Positions 18,178-27,194 are shown, numbered from the stretch's first letter. The stretch: 37,455 nucleotides of DNA from Bacteroidetes bacterium UBA6183 (GCA_002422865.1 DITN01000077.1:1-37455), one strand, 5' to 3'. A program made the numbers and translations. The notes: generated by a model from the letters alone, not told the origin.

Positions 18178-19311
18178 TTATCTGGTATAAACAATATTTG
18201 CTTTTAACACTAAATTATGAAGGGTTTGATTAGGTGTATTGGTAATCAAGCTAATTTGTTTTTCAACTTTACCAATATCGTAATTGGTATTGTAAGCAAC
18301 CGTTATGGTTACCTTTTTGCCTTTTTTTATGGGTTTGCTGTAATCAAAGTCGGTTGTTGTACATCCACAGGTACTAAATATTTTACGCACGTATAATGGG
18401 CTTTTACCTTTGTTGGTAATGGTAAAAGTAACAGTATGTGTAGACAAGGTTTTTATTTGTCCTAAATCAATCACCGGTGTTACAGCCACAAAAATAGGTG
18501 GATTTGCTTTCTCCTTTTTACTCAATTGGTCAAAATCCTCTATGATATTTGCGCGAACCAGAAACTTCTTTTTAGGCTCTAAACTATCATCAGTATAAAC
18601 GATTACTTCATCTAATTTTTTTCCGTAATCATTGGCTTCTTTGGCTTTGTATTTAAACTTAAAACCAACTTCAGAGTTTGGTGCAATGTAGTCTTTGTCT
18701 TTGGTAACGGTCATGTATTTTGGAGCATCAATACCAAATATTTTAATGGGTTTTGCAGTTGGGTTGTATATAGTTCTGTACAACGAATCTGTTGCGTAGT
18801 TGAAAATTGTAGGGAATTTCACTTCATAAGAATCAAAAAGTGTATTACCTTGTTTAGAAGGATATGCTTTGGCTACTCTAGCGTTCACATCATCAATAAA
18901 TGCAGTAAATTTTAGGTAGTAAACATTGGGTTCACCATCTGTAAATACTGTTATGGTTTTGGTTTGATTACCACTCAACTCTTTTGGAAAAAAATAAACT
19001 TCAATTTCACCTTTTTGATCAAACGCAATTGGTTTGGTATCCCATTTAGGTTTAGAGCATCCACAGTCAGGTTTTATGTTGGTAATAGTGGTTTTTCCTT
19101 TGCCAATATTGCGGTACTTATACACCAATTTAATGGGTTCTTCCTTGTCTTGAACGGAGCCTAAACTGATAAATGTACTTTCGAAAAATAATGCTCCTTT
19201 TTCGGTTACTGCTTTGGGTTTAGTTTTTGTGCTTTTTTGAGCAAGGCTTACCTCTGTAGTAAACAAAATTACTAGGGCAGTAGCAAAGGTGTATGATAAT
19301 TTTATGTTCAT
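18178..19311 (-). CDS. Secreted DUF1573 protein, two CGC-type modules
   Basis: 377 residues with a Sec signal peptide (1-24, LAQ). DUF1573-type Ig-like (ASH/MSP-like) domains lie at about 40-135 and 275-375, each with a Cys-Gly-Cys pair: Cys83/Cys85 in PDCGCSKPKW and Cys315/Cys317 in STCGCTTTDFD. A middle region (about 150-260) has a similar beta pattern without cysteines. The family is very common in Bacteroidota envelopes; its function is not established. It precedes htrA by 63 nt and follows the omega-amidase gene by 57 nt, all on the same strand, and no -7 box was found in the latter gap. Confidence 0.9.
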   Translation of the reverse strand: MNIKLSYTFATALVILFTTEVSLAQKSTKTKPKAVTEKGALFFESTFISLGSVQDKEEPIKLVYKYRNIGKGKTTITNIKPDCGCSKPKWDTKPIAFDQKGEIEVYFFPKELSGNQTKTITVFTDGEPNVYYLKFTAFIDDVNARVAKAYPSKQGNTLFDSYEVKFPTIFNYATDSLYRTIYNPTAKPIKIFGIDAPKYMTVTKDKDYIAPNSEVGFKFKYKAKEANDYGKKLDEVIVYTDDSLEPKKKFLVRANIIEDFDQLSKKEKANPPIFVAVTPVIDLGQIKTLSTHTVTFTITNKGKSPLYVRKIFSTCGCTTTDFDYSKPIKKGKKVTITVAYNTNYDIGKVEKQISLITNTPNQTLHNLVLKANIVYTR

Positions 19312-19368
19312 GTAAATGTGTAATTAATGTTAAGCCTATATGTAAGCTCCTATTTGTTGATGAAAAAA

Positions 19369-20157
19369 TTAAGGATTCAGTTGCATGGTAAACCTATCAG
19401 CATCGGCTGTAACCGGAAAGTCTGTTCGGTATTGGTTTATTATTTCTTTATTAATCACATGTATAGCAACGTCTTCAGACATTGGTTTTTGGTAAACAAT
19501 ATTTCCTAATGGGTCTATTATACTGGAATTGCCACTGTGGTTAATATTGTTTCCATCTTCACCAACGCGGTTTACAGCTACCACATAACTTTGGTTCTCT
19601 ATGGCGCGGGCTTGCAATAAAACTTTCCAATGTTCTGCTCTCCTTTCGGGCCAATTGGCTACAATAAAAATGGCATCGTAGTCGTGTTCGCGCGTTCTAC
19701 GTGCCCATACCGGAAAACGTAAATCGTAACAAACCAATAACCTGATTGCAAAACCTTTGTATTGTACAATTACTATTTCGTTACCCGCTTTATAATGGTT
19801 GTTTTCTTTGCCAATACTAAACAAATGATGTTTGTTGTAGGCATGATAAGTACCATTGGGATTCATCCAAATAAATCTATTGTACACATCATCGTGTTTG
19901 GTATTCATCATTAAGCTGCCACATATAGCAGTGTTATATTGTTGAGCCATTTGTTGCATCCATTGCATGGCGTTACCATCATGTTTTTCAGCCAGTGAAG
20001 TGTTCATGCTAAACCCGGTTGTGAAAGTTTCAGGTAGCACAACTACATCAACCTGTTGGTTTATTGCTGCAATTTTTTGGGTAAACATTTCCAAATTAGC
20101 AGCCGGATTTTCCCAATGCAGGGTGGTTTGAATGGTAACAACTTTTAACTCGTTCAT
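19369..20157 (-). CDS. Omega-amidase (nitrilase-superfamily amidohydrolase, YafV-like)
   Basis: 262 residues with the nitrilase triad Glu43 (LPETF), Lys109 (YNKHHLF) and Cys143 (VCYDLRFP). It follows the YafV/omega-amidase branch, which hydrolyses alpha-ketoglutaramate or alpha-ketosuccinamate to the 2-oxo acid and ammonia. The start overlaps the stop of the aminotransferase gene by 4 nt (ATGA on the minus strand), which supports this substrate: glutamine-dependent transamination of a methionine-type 2-oxo acid yields ketoglutaramate, and the amidase removes it. Cytoplasmic; no signal peptide. Confidence 0.9.
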   Translation of the reverse strand: MNELKVVTIQTTLHWENPAANLEMFTQKIAAINQQVDVVVLPETFTTGFSMNTSLAEKHDGNAMQWMQQMAQQYNTAICGSLMMNTKHDDVYNRFIWMNPNGTYHAYNKHHLFSIGKENNHYKAGNEIVIVQYKGFAIRLLVCYDLRFPVWARRTREHDYDAIFIVANWPERRAEHWKVLLQARAIENQSYVVAVNRVGEDGNNINHSGNSSIIDPLGNIVYQKPMSEDVAIHVINKEIINQYRTDFPVTADADRFTMQLNP

Positions 20158-21308
20158 ATTTTATGTAATTTTTCCGCGGCTTTCTCAAGGGTGTCGTTTT
20201 GTTTGGCAAAACAAAAACGCAACACATGGTTATCAATATTTTTATGATAAAATACAGAGGTTGGTATGGATGCAATTTTAAACTCTTTGGTTAATCGTAC
20301 AGCATAGTCTGTGTCTTTTTCTTTGGTTATTTTGCTGTAATCAAGCAGCTGAAAATAAGAACCTAAACAAGGCATTAATTTAAATTTACTGCCTTTTACC
20401 AATTGCTGAAAATAATCTCTTTTCTCCTGGTAGAAAGCAGATAATTGGAGGTAGGCGTCTTTATCATCCAAATAATCGGCAATGGCGTATTGAACAGGCG
20501 TATTGGCACTAAAGCACATAAACTGGTGTACTTTCCTAAACTCGGTGGTGAGGTTGGCAGGCGCTAGTACATAACCCATTTTCCAACCTGTGGTGTGATA
20601 GGTTTTGCCAAACGAAGAAACAATAATACTTCTTTCAGCAAGCTTTGGGTATCGTGCTACACTCTGATGTTCAACGCCATCAAAAATAATGTGTTCATAT
20701 ACCTCATCACTCAAAACAATAATTTCAGAGTTTTTCACAATTTTCTCCAAGCGCTGCATGTCTTGCGCACTTAAGGTTGTTCCTGTTGGGTTATGCGGGG
20801 TATTGATGATGATCATTTTGGTTTTGTAGTTCACCAATTTTTTCACCTCATCCCAATCAATTTTATAAGTAGGGTATTTTAACTCTGCAAATACCGCACG
20901 ACCACCATTTACATGTATAGCAGGCAGATAACTATCATAACAAGGTTCAATAATAATCACTTCATCACCTTCCCCAATAAAAGCACTTATGGCTGCATAC
21001 AAGGCGTGCGTTCCACCGGGTGTAACGGTAATTTCTGTTTCGGGGTTGTAAGTTGCGCTGTATAATGCTTGCGTTTTTTCGGCAATTTTTTCGCGCAATT
21101 GCATTACCCCCGGCATAGGTGCATATTGGTTATAACCTGCTTTCATGTAGTGGTTTACCAATTCAACTAACTTGGGGCTGCATGCAAAATCTGGAAAACC
21201 TTGTGCTAAATTAATAGCACCATGTTCTGTAGCTAAAGCACTCATTACACTAAAAATGGTGGTGCCTGTTTTGGGGAGTTTTGATTTAATGGATCCGGGG
21301 AACTGCAT
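20154..21308 (-). CDS. Methionine/glutamine-type aminotransferase (class I/II, YbdL-like)
   Basis: 384 residues; a fold-type I PLP aminotransferase. Visible motifs: INLAQGFPDF, NQYAPMPGVMQLRE, TPGGTHALYAA, NTPHNPTG (cofactor-contacting Asn), LSDEVYEH (Asp201, Tyr204), the Schiff-base Lys235 in SSFGKTYHTTGWK, and RFCFAK near the C-terminus (carboxylate-binding Arg). It is closest to methionine aminotransferase YbdL and kynurenine/glutamine transaminase K, which interconvert methionine and 2-oxo-4-methylthiobutanoate, often with glutamine as donor. Its 4-nt overlap with the omega-amidase gene supports that role. The 155-bp gap to the divergent ABC-F gene holds no exact -7 box for this strand. 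Confidence 0.9.
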   Translation of the reverse strand: MQFPGSIKSKLPKTGTTIFSVMSALATEHGAINLAQGFPDFACSPKLVELVNHYMKAGYNQYAPMPGVMQLREKIAEKTQALYSATYNPETEITVTPGGTHALYAAISAFIGEGDEVIIIEPCYDSYLPAIHVNGGRAVFAELKYPTYKIDWDEVKKLVNYKTKMIIINTPHNPTGTTLSAQDMQRLEKIVKNSEIIVLSDEVYEHIIFDGVEHQSVARYPKLAERSIIVSSFGKTYHTTGWKMGYVLAPANLTTEFRKVHQFMCFSANTPVQYAIADYLDDKDAYLQLSAFYQEKRDYFQQLVKGSKFKLMPCLGSYFQLLDYSKITKEKDTDYAVRLTKEFKIASIPTSVFYHKNIDNHVLRFCFAKQNDTLEKAAEKLHKI

Positions 21309-21425
21309 AATCTTTCACTATCAATTAAAGTTCTAAAATACTTGTATTTGTTCAAGATTTGCAACTAAGTTGTTAAGAAAATACCCACCATAAATAAATA
21401 TCTTGTAGCTGTGCATTTTATAGTT

Positions 21426-21453
21426 TTGGGTTGGGCTTATTCTACTATATTTG
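21426..21453 (+). promoter_or_regulatory. Bacteroidota-type promoter of the ABC-F/plug operon
   Basis: TTG at 21426-21428, a 17-nt spacer and TATATTTG at 21446-21453 (full TAnnTTTG match). The box ends 10 nt before the ATG at 21464, predicting a leader of only a few nucleotides. Confidence 0.5.
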
Positions 21454-21463
21454 CGGCACTAAA

Positions 21464-23395
21464 ATGATAGCACTAACAGACATAGGATTTGAATTTGGCG
21501 GACGTTTTTTATACCGCAATGCCAATTGGCACATTAAACCAAACGAACGTATTGGACTAATTGGAATGAACGGAACAGGGAAATCAACCTTGTTGCGCGT
21601 AATTAATGGAGAATACCAACTTACCGAAGGCAATATTTCTAAGCCTCGCGATTTAACCATAGGCTTTTTAAACCAAGATCAATTAAGTTTTGAAACAGAG
21701 GCTTCTATTTTACAAGTAGCCATGAGTGCTTTTCAACGTCAACTCGATTTAGAGATTGAAATTGAGAAGATACTTAAAGTAATGGAAACTGATTACAGCG
21801 ATGAGGTTTTAAATAAACTAAGTAATTTACAAACTGAGTTTGATGCATTGGATGGATACAATATTCACCACAAATGCGAGAAAGTACTAGAAGGGTTAGG
21901 TTTTACCACAGCACAACTACAACAACCTTACAAGAAGTTTTCGGGAGGTTGGCGTATGCGTGTGATGTTGGCCAAACTACTATTACAAAACCCGAATTTA
22001 TTAATGCTTGATGAGCCTACCAATCACTTGGATTTACCAACCATTGAGTGGCTGGAGAATTATTTAAGAGATTACGATGGAACTGTAATTGTAGTATCGC
22101 ACGATAGGGAGTTTTTAGATAAAATGGTTACCAAAATTGTTGAGGTAAGCATGCAAAAAATTAACGAATACAGCGGTAACTATAGTTTTTACTTGGAATC
22201 GAAATCGGAGCGTATGGATTTACAACAACGCCAATTCGATAACCAACAACAATACATTAAACAACAAGAACAGTTTATTAACCGCTTTAAAGCCAAAGCC
22301 AGTAAGGCCACCGCTGCACAAAGCAGGGTTAAGTTACTGGAGAAGTTAGATAGGATAGAGGCCCCGGAAGATGATAATGCAGAAATTAACATCGATTTCC
22401 GAATCAATACCCAGTCGGGTAAAGTGGTAAGCGAAATCAAAAATGTTTCAAAATCATTCCCTGATATCGACATTCTTAAAAAAGCATCGGGCGAAATAGT
22501 GCGTGGCGATAAAATTGCTTTGATTGGTGCAAATGGTAAAGGTAAATCAACCTTATTGCGTTTAATTGCCGGAACCGATGTTTACGATGGAGAAATAACC
22601 ACAGGCCATAATGTTATTCAAGCATTTTATGCCCAGCATCAGTTAGAATCGTTAAATGTTGAAAACGAAATTATTGAAGAAATGCGCCAATATGGTGCTG
22701 ATAGAAGCGAAACCGAATTACGTACCATTTTAGGTTGCTTTTTGTTTACCAATGATGAAGTATTTAAAAAGATTAAGGTATTAAGCGGAGGTGAAAAAGC
22801 GCGTGTAGCACTGGCGCGCACGCTATTGGCAGAAGCAAATTTTATGTTGCTGGATGAGCCTACCAATCACTTGGATATGCGCTCTATCAATATCTTGATT
22901 CAAGCTTTACAACAATACCAAGGTACTTTCGTTGTTGTATCGCATGATAGGTTTTTTGTATCGCAAATTGCCAATAAAATTTGGTGGCTTGAAGATGGCG
23001 AAATAAAAGAATATTTAGGTACTTATGATGAGTACGAATACTGGCGTCAAAAGCAAGAAGACATTAAAAAATTGCAGGATGCACATCAGAAAAAACTAAA
23101 CGCTGATGCACCTAAACCTAAAAAAGAAGTAGAGAAAAATAACAATAAACCAGCAGGCAATCAATTGCAAAAACTGCAAAAAGAATTTGCTGAAATTGAA
23201 AAAAGCATTGCCGGTTTAAAAACTAAAATTACTGACACTGAACAACACTTTTTAGATACGGCACTGATGCAAAATGCGCAAAAAGCACAAGAGTTGAATG
23301 CTGGTTACGAATTGTTAAAAAAAGAGTTGAAACAATTGGAGGCTGATTACGAAAAATTGTTTGAAGCCATTATGGAATTAGAACAAAACGGTTAA
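21464..23395 (+). CDS. ABC-F family ATPase (ribosome-associated type)
   Basis: 643 residues from the ATG at 21464 (an in-frame TTG at 21431 lies upstream of the promoter box and is rejected). Two ATP-binding cassettes without membrane segments: Walker A GMNGTGKST (about 34-42) and GANGKGKST; signatures FSGGWRMRV and LSGGEKARV; Walker B LLMLDEPTNHLD and FMLLDEPTNHLD, all intact. A linker between the cassettes is rich in Gln/Lys (the P-site tRNA interaction motif region), and a Lys/Glu-rich coiled coil ends the protein, as in Uup-like members. ABC-F proteins act on the ribosome in translation quality control or antibiotic protection; the subfamily role cannot be fixed here. The next gene begins 2 nt after the stop. 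Confidence 0.93.
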   Translation: MIALTDIGFEFGGRFLYRNANWHIKPNERIGLIGMNGTGKSTLLRVINGEYQLTEGNISKPRDLTIGFLNQDQLSFETEASILQVAMSAFQRQLDLEIEIEKILKVMETDYSDEVLNKLSNLQTEFDALDGYNIHHKCEKVLEGLGFTTAQLQQPYKKFSGGWRMRVMLAKLLLQNPNLLMLDEPTNHLDLPTIEWLENYLRDYDGTVIVVSHDREFLDKMVTKIVEVSMQKINEYSGNYSFYLESKSERMDLQQRQFDNQQQYIKQQEQFINRFKAKASKATAAQSRVKLLEKLDRIEAPEDDNAEINIDFRINTQSGKVVSEIKNVSKSFPDIDILKKASGEIVRGDKIALIGANGKGKSTLLRLIAGTDVYDGEITTGHNVIQAFYAQHQLESLNVENEIIEEMRQYGADRSETELRTILGCFLFTNDEVFKKIKVLSGGEKARVALARTLLAEANFMLLDEPTNHLDMRSINILIQALQQYQGTFVVVSHDRFFVSQIANKIWWLEDGEIKEYLGTYDEYEYWRQKQEDIKKLQDAHQKKLNADAPKPKKEVEKNNNKPAGNQLQKLQKEFAEIEKSIAGLKTKITDTEQHFLDTALMQNAQKAQELNAGYELLKKELKQLEADYEKLFEAIMELEQNG

Positions 23396-23397
23396 CT

Positions 23398-24651
23398 ATG
23401 ATTAAAAAACTTGCCTTTGCCGCAATGGCTTTGTACAGCACATTTTTAAGTGCCGAAGAACTGCGTTACGAGAATCAAATATTTGATACACGTGTTAAAA
23501 CAGTGGTATTAACAAAGGCAGGGACAGACGATCGTTATCCGATTATTGCTTTAAACTCTAACGACCAACTGGAGTTAAGTTTTGATATTTTAGGTAATAA
23601 AAACGATTACTTTCAGTACACATTAATACATTGTGATGCCAATTGGAATCCAACATCGCTAGGGCAAAACGAGTATTTAAGAGGTTTAACGTTTGATAAC
23701 ATTACCGATTTTAAATACTCAACCAATACTTATGTAAAGTATGTGCATTACAATTTGTTGTTGCCTAACGAAAACATGAAACCCATTTTTGCGGGTAATT
23801 ATTTAATTAAAGTATACCGTAATTTTGATGAAGAAGAGTTGGTGTTAACCCGCAGAATGATGATTTTAAATCCGGCTGTTTCTATTGATGGTGCTGCAAA
23901 ACCTGCTACTTTAGCACAACATCGTTTTACTAAACAAGAGGTTGGATTTAGTGTAAATTACCGTGGTTTTAATATTCCCGATCCATACAAAGACGTAAAT
24001 GTAGTATTGATGCAAAATGGTCAATGGGACAATACCATTACCGGGTTAAAACCATTGTTTATTAGGGATAACACACTAGACTATAATTATTACGACCAAA
24101 CCCTGTTTAGTGGTGGTAACGAGTTTCGTTTTTTTGATATCAGAAGCTTAAGGCAGTTTAGCCAAAATGTAAGGGCCAAAACTTTGGATAGTGTTTACCA
24201 TTGCTTTTTAAATTACGAAGAATCGAGGGGAAGTAAACAGTATTTTAATTACCTAGATTTTAATGGAAAGCGTGTTATTGCAAACCGTGATGGACAAAAT
24301 GCAGGCATTGATGGTGACTATGCATTTATTACATTTTACTTGTTAAGTTTAACACCACTTAACGAAGATGTATACGTTTATGGCGAATTTACCGATTGGC
24401 GTTTGTTACCCGAATACAAAATGTATTACAACAAAAGCCGGTTACGTTATGAGTTAGAAGTGCAGTTAAAACAAGGTCGTTACGAGTACAAATACGCCAC
24501 ACAAACAGCCGATGGTAAAATAGACGACACAACCATAGAGGGTTCGCATGCACAAACCGAAAACGAATATATGGTACTCATCTACCACAAAAATATTCAG
24601 TATAAGTATGATGAGTTAGTGGGCAGCAGGGTAATTAAAACACAATTTTAA
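23398..24651 (+). CDS. Type IX secretion system plug protein (DUF5103 family)
   Basis: 417 residues with a signal peptide (1-19, LSA-E). The sequence follows the DUF5103 family: LRYENQIFDTRVKTVVL near the N-terminus, DYFQYTLIHCDANWNPT, a beta-rich middle, and a C-terminal Ig/E-set-like part with VYVYGEFTDWRL and GRYEYKYATQTADG. A member of this family was found as the plug that closes the periplasmic side of the SprA translocon of T9SS, so the protein probably acts in the periplasm on cargo export. It lies 2 nt after the ABC-F gene, giving an operon. Its stop codon overlaps the stop of the convergent PhoD-like gene by 4 nt, leaving no room for a terminator between them. Confidence 0.88.
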   Translation: MIKKLAFAAMALYSTFLSAEELRYENQIFDTRVKTVVLTKAGTDDRYPIIALNSNDQLELSFDILGNKNDYFQYTLIHCDANWNPTSLGQNEYLRGLTFDNITDFKYSTNTYVKYVHYNLLLPNENMKPIFAGNYLIKVYRNFDEEELVLTRRMMILNPAVSIDGAAKPATLAQHRFTKQEVGFSVNYRGFNIPDPYKDVNVVLMQNGQWDNTITGLKPLFIRDNTLDYNYYDQTLFSGGNEFRFFDIRSLRQFSQNVRAKTLDSVYHCFLNYEESRGSKQYFNYLDFNGKRVIANRDGQNAGIDGDYAFITFYLLSLTPLNEDVYVYGEFTDWRLLPEYKMYYNKSRLRYELEVQLKQGRYEYKYATQTADGKIDDTTIEGSHAQTENEYMVLIYHKNIQYKYDELVGSRVIKTQF

Positions 24652-25991
24652 TAAAGTTTTATACTGCCCGATAAAATAACAGGTGGTATCTCATCTTCAT
24701 CCATTGTATAACGTGTAGAGTAAGCCTTGTAATTAATCAAACCGTTCTCAAACGAGATACTCATTACCGATGGATCTTTTTCACCGTTACCACTTTCTAT
24801 TTTGTATTCATAATCTAACTCTGCAGTTCGGTTACGTTGGTACCAAACAAAATCATCGTAATTACATAAAGCAGCTTCGTAATGAGATAATGCACCACAC
24901 ATCAATTCGTGCACAACTAAAAGTTCGTCATTGCCTTTTTTTATTGTAATTGTACTGTGCAGTGCCGCATTACCTTGCCCGGTTAAAAACACCAATTTGC
25001 CAATATTATTTACTTTTAAAAAGTATAATATCTCCTCTTTTTGTTGCAGGTATATTTCTGAGCTCCAATATTCGCTGAAGTAAGTTTCTTTAATGGCTGC
25101 AAAAGGCACCGGGGTTACAACAAATTTGGGTTGATCCTTATTTGCCAATAGCCAACTTTTAAAGGCTTCCATTTGCTCATTGCTTATCATTTGTCGTTTA
25201 CCAAACTGATAACGCTCTAGCCTTACATCCATTATAAAAAAAGCATTGCCTGCATAATTATAATGGTAATAAAGTTTAGATGATTCGTAGGTATGCGGGT
25301 TTTTTAAATGCTGGTAGTTACGATAGGCCGGCAATGCTTCCATCAAATAATATGATGCCGGTTTAAAATCATACTCTGTATCGTTGGCGTATTTAAAATA
25401 AAGCTCATGGTCGTTTATGGCACTGTAGTTGGCAATACGCCCTAAAAATTCGGCAGCTTCTCGTGGTTTCCAAGCCTCGTTGTATTTTCTGTTGTACAAA
25501 TCGGCTTGAATAGGCATGGGTTGCGAGGGGGCATCAATGTATATTTGATTTCCGGCATGTATCATAAACGAGGGCCTATCTACTTTGCGTATGTTACTTA
25601 GGTTTTTAAAAACCCGCTTGGCATCATCAGCATTACGTTGTAAAAAATTACTGCCTATTAAAAAATTAACCGGATAATTTACCCGAGGCACGGTGTTAAA
25701 ACTACCTCTGCCATATCCACCAATGGGTACTTTGGCAATGTCTTTAAACACCACTTCAACCATGTACATCATTCTAAAAAAACCACTATCAGCGGGGTTT
25801 AAATCCGTAAACTCAAACACTCCAATAAAATTATCGTGCTTATAAATGGTGAGGTTTTGGGTGATATTTCGGAAGTCGCTTTTTAAGGTAATGTGAGCAG
25901 TAAGTGTGGTGGTGCTTTCATTATTGGCAACGCCCCTTACCCAAATCTTGGCAGAGTTTTCGGAAACGTGACCTATGATTAATTGAGACAT
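24648..25991 (-). CDS. PhoD-like metallophosphatase-fold protein, probably inactive
   Basis: 447 residues, no signal peptide. The N-terminal Ig-like domain (SENSAKIWVRG) and the order of later motifs follow alkaline phosphatase D proteins, but the metal-binding motifs are changed: the GSC motif reads GSN (Asn115), GDQIY reads GNQIY (Asn148), DDHE reads NDHE (Asn193), and the late GDxHxxxxH motif reads GQGNAALH (338-345). FIMDVRLERY, matching the FxxDTRxER segment, is kept. With most ligands lost, classical metal-dependent phosphodiesterase activity is doubtful; a binding or regulatory role, or altered chemistry, is possible. The reading frame is intact and the fold core preserved, so this is not a simple pseudogene. 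It converges on the T9SS plug gene with overlapping stops. Confidence 0.8.
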   Translation of the reverse strand: MSQLIIGHVSENSAKIWVRGVANNESTTTLTAHITLKSDFRNITQNLTIYKHDNFIGVFEFTDLNPADSGFFRMMYMVEVVFKDIAKVPIGGYGRGSFNTVPRVNYPVNFLIGSNFLQRNADDAKRVFKNLSNIRKVDRPSFMIHAGNQIYIDAPSQPMPIQADLYNRKYNEAWKPREAAEFLGRIANYSAINDHELYFKYANDTEYDFKPASYYLMEALPAYRNYQHLKNPHTYESSKLYYHYNYAGNAFFIMDVRLERYQFGKRQMISNEQMEAFKSWLLANKDQPKFVVTPVPFAAIKETYFSEYWSSEIYLQQKEEILYFLKVNNIGKLVFLTGQGNAALHSTITIKKGNDELLVVHELMCGALSHYEAALCNYDDFVWYQRNRTAELDYEYKIESGNGEKDPSVMSISFENGLINYKAYSTRYTMDEDEIPPVILSGSIKLY

Positions 25992-26225
25992 AGTTTGGAT
26001 ACGATTGGTTAAGTAAAACTAATCATAAAATAGGCTAAAAATCAAGCACATGTAAATTTGCAGATTGTTAACAAGGTGGTTTTTAAGGTTTGTTTGTTTT
26101 TGTAACTTTTTGTTTTTCAAATCATTATTAAGCTGACTAATCACTTAAGCCTATGTGCAGAAAGTATGACTTAAGTTATATTTTCTATTAAAAACGATTT
26201 AAAAGTGACATCTACAAACTGAGCG

Positions 26226-27191
26226 CTACATCACTAACTTGATTATGGCCAAATAGATAGGCATGCCAATGGTAATGTTTACCGGGAAGGTTATGGCCAA
26301 AGCCATTGGTATATAAAGTCCTGGATCGGCCTTAGGAGCAGCAATGCGCATAGCAGCCGGTACCGCAATGTATGATGCGCTTGCAGCTAAAATGGCAAAC
26401 ATAAATCGGTTTCCAATATCGTGGGTTATCAAACCGCTTGCTGCTGCTGCAACACAACCGTTAACTAACGGAATAACAATTGGAAACAAGGTAACAAACC
26501 AGCCATACTTTTTAAATGCACCAAGATTTTTGGCGGTAACCATTCCCATTTCTAGTAAAAACAAGGCTAAAAAACCTTTAAAAATATCTGTTGTAAAGGG
26601 TTTAATCCCTTCGGCTTGTTTACTGTCGGCTATTAACCCAATAAATAAACTTCCTAAAATAAGCAATACACTTCCGTTGGTTAATGAGTGTTGAACAACG
26701 TTTCCTAGTTTAATGGTATTTTCTTTTTGTTTATCATATAGGGTCATTAACATTACCCCAACAATAATGGCCGGTGATTCCATAAAGGCCATAACCGCAA
26801 CCATGTGTCCTCCATAATGTATCTGACTGTACTCTAAAAAAGATGCTGCCGCAACAAAGGTTACCGCACTTACCGAACCGTATGAGGAAGCAATTGCACC
26901 TGCATCGTAAATAGATAACTTACGTTTTAAAATAAAAAAGGTATACAAGGGTATGGCTGAAGCTATAAATAACCCGAATAACAGAGAGTAGGCAATTTCT
27001 GAAGTAAAGTGGCTGTGCGCCAATTCTTGTCCACCCTTAAATCCAATTGAAAAAAGCAGGTATAACGAAATGAATTTAGCCGATGATTCAGGTATGGTTA
27101 AATCGCTTTTAATTTTAACAGCAACTATACCTAAAATAAAAAACAGCAGGGTAGGGTTGGTGAGGTTACTCAGTAAAATTTCGGTGTTCAT
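26226..27191 (-). CDS. SbtA-type sodium-dependent bicarbonate/anion permease
   Basis: 321 residues, about ten hydrophobic segments and no signal peptide. The pattern matches the SbtA (DUF897) family: NLTNPTLLFFILGIVAV at the N-terminus, LYLLFSIGFKGG, ASSYGSVSAVTFVAA (half-helix substrate region), FMESPAIIVGVML, LFLLEMGMVTAKN and a pseudo-repeated second half with ASASYIAVPAAMRIA. Cyanobacterial SbtA takes up bicarbonate with Na+. The substrate in a non-photosynthetic Bacteroidota is not known; anaplerotic bicarbonate uptake is the obvious guess. The gene starts 3 nt after the TolC-like gene and is thus very likely the last gene of the exporter operon. No cytosolic SbtB partner is seen nearby. 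Confidence 0.88.
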   Translation of the reverse strand: MNTEILLSNLTNPTLLFFILGIVAVKIKSDLTIPESSAKFISLYLLFSIGFKGGQELAHSHFTSEIAYSLLFGLFIASAIPLYTFFILKRKLSIYDAGAIASSYGSVSAVTFVAAASFLEYSQIHYGGHMVAVMAFMESPAIIVGVMLMTLYDKQKENTIKLGNVVQHSLTNGSVLLILGSLFIGLIADSKQAEGIKPFTTDIFKGFLALFLLEMGMVTAKNLGAFKKYGWFVTLFPIVIPLVNGCVAAAASGLITHDIGNRFMFAILAASASYIAVPAAMRIAAPKADPGLYIPMALAITFPVNITIGMPIYLAIIKLVM

Positions 27192-27194
27192 TTG

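Noticed and set aside
21431..21463. TTG start adding 11 residues to the ABC-F protein
   Set aside because: It lies upstream of the -7 box, so it would not be in the transcript; the ATG at 21464 gives the usual family start.
26100..26180. ACTTAAG...CTTAAGT inverted repeat upstream of the PhoD-like gene
   Set aside because: Seven bases around a self-palindromic core in AT-rich DNA, spaced 22 nt; not distinguishable from chance.
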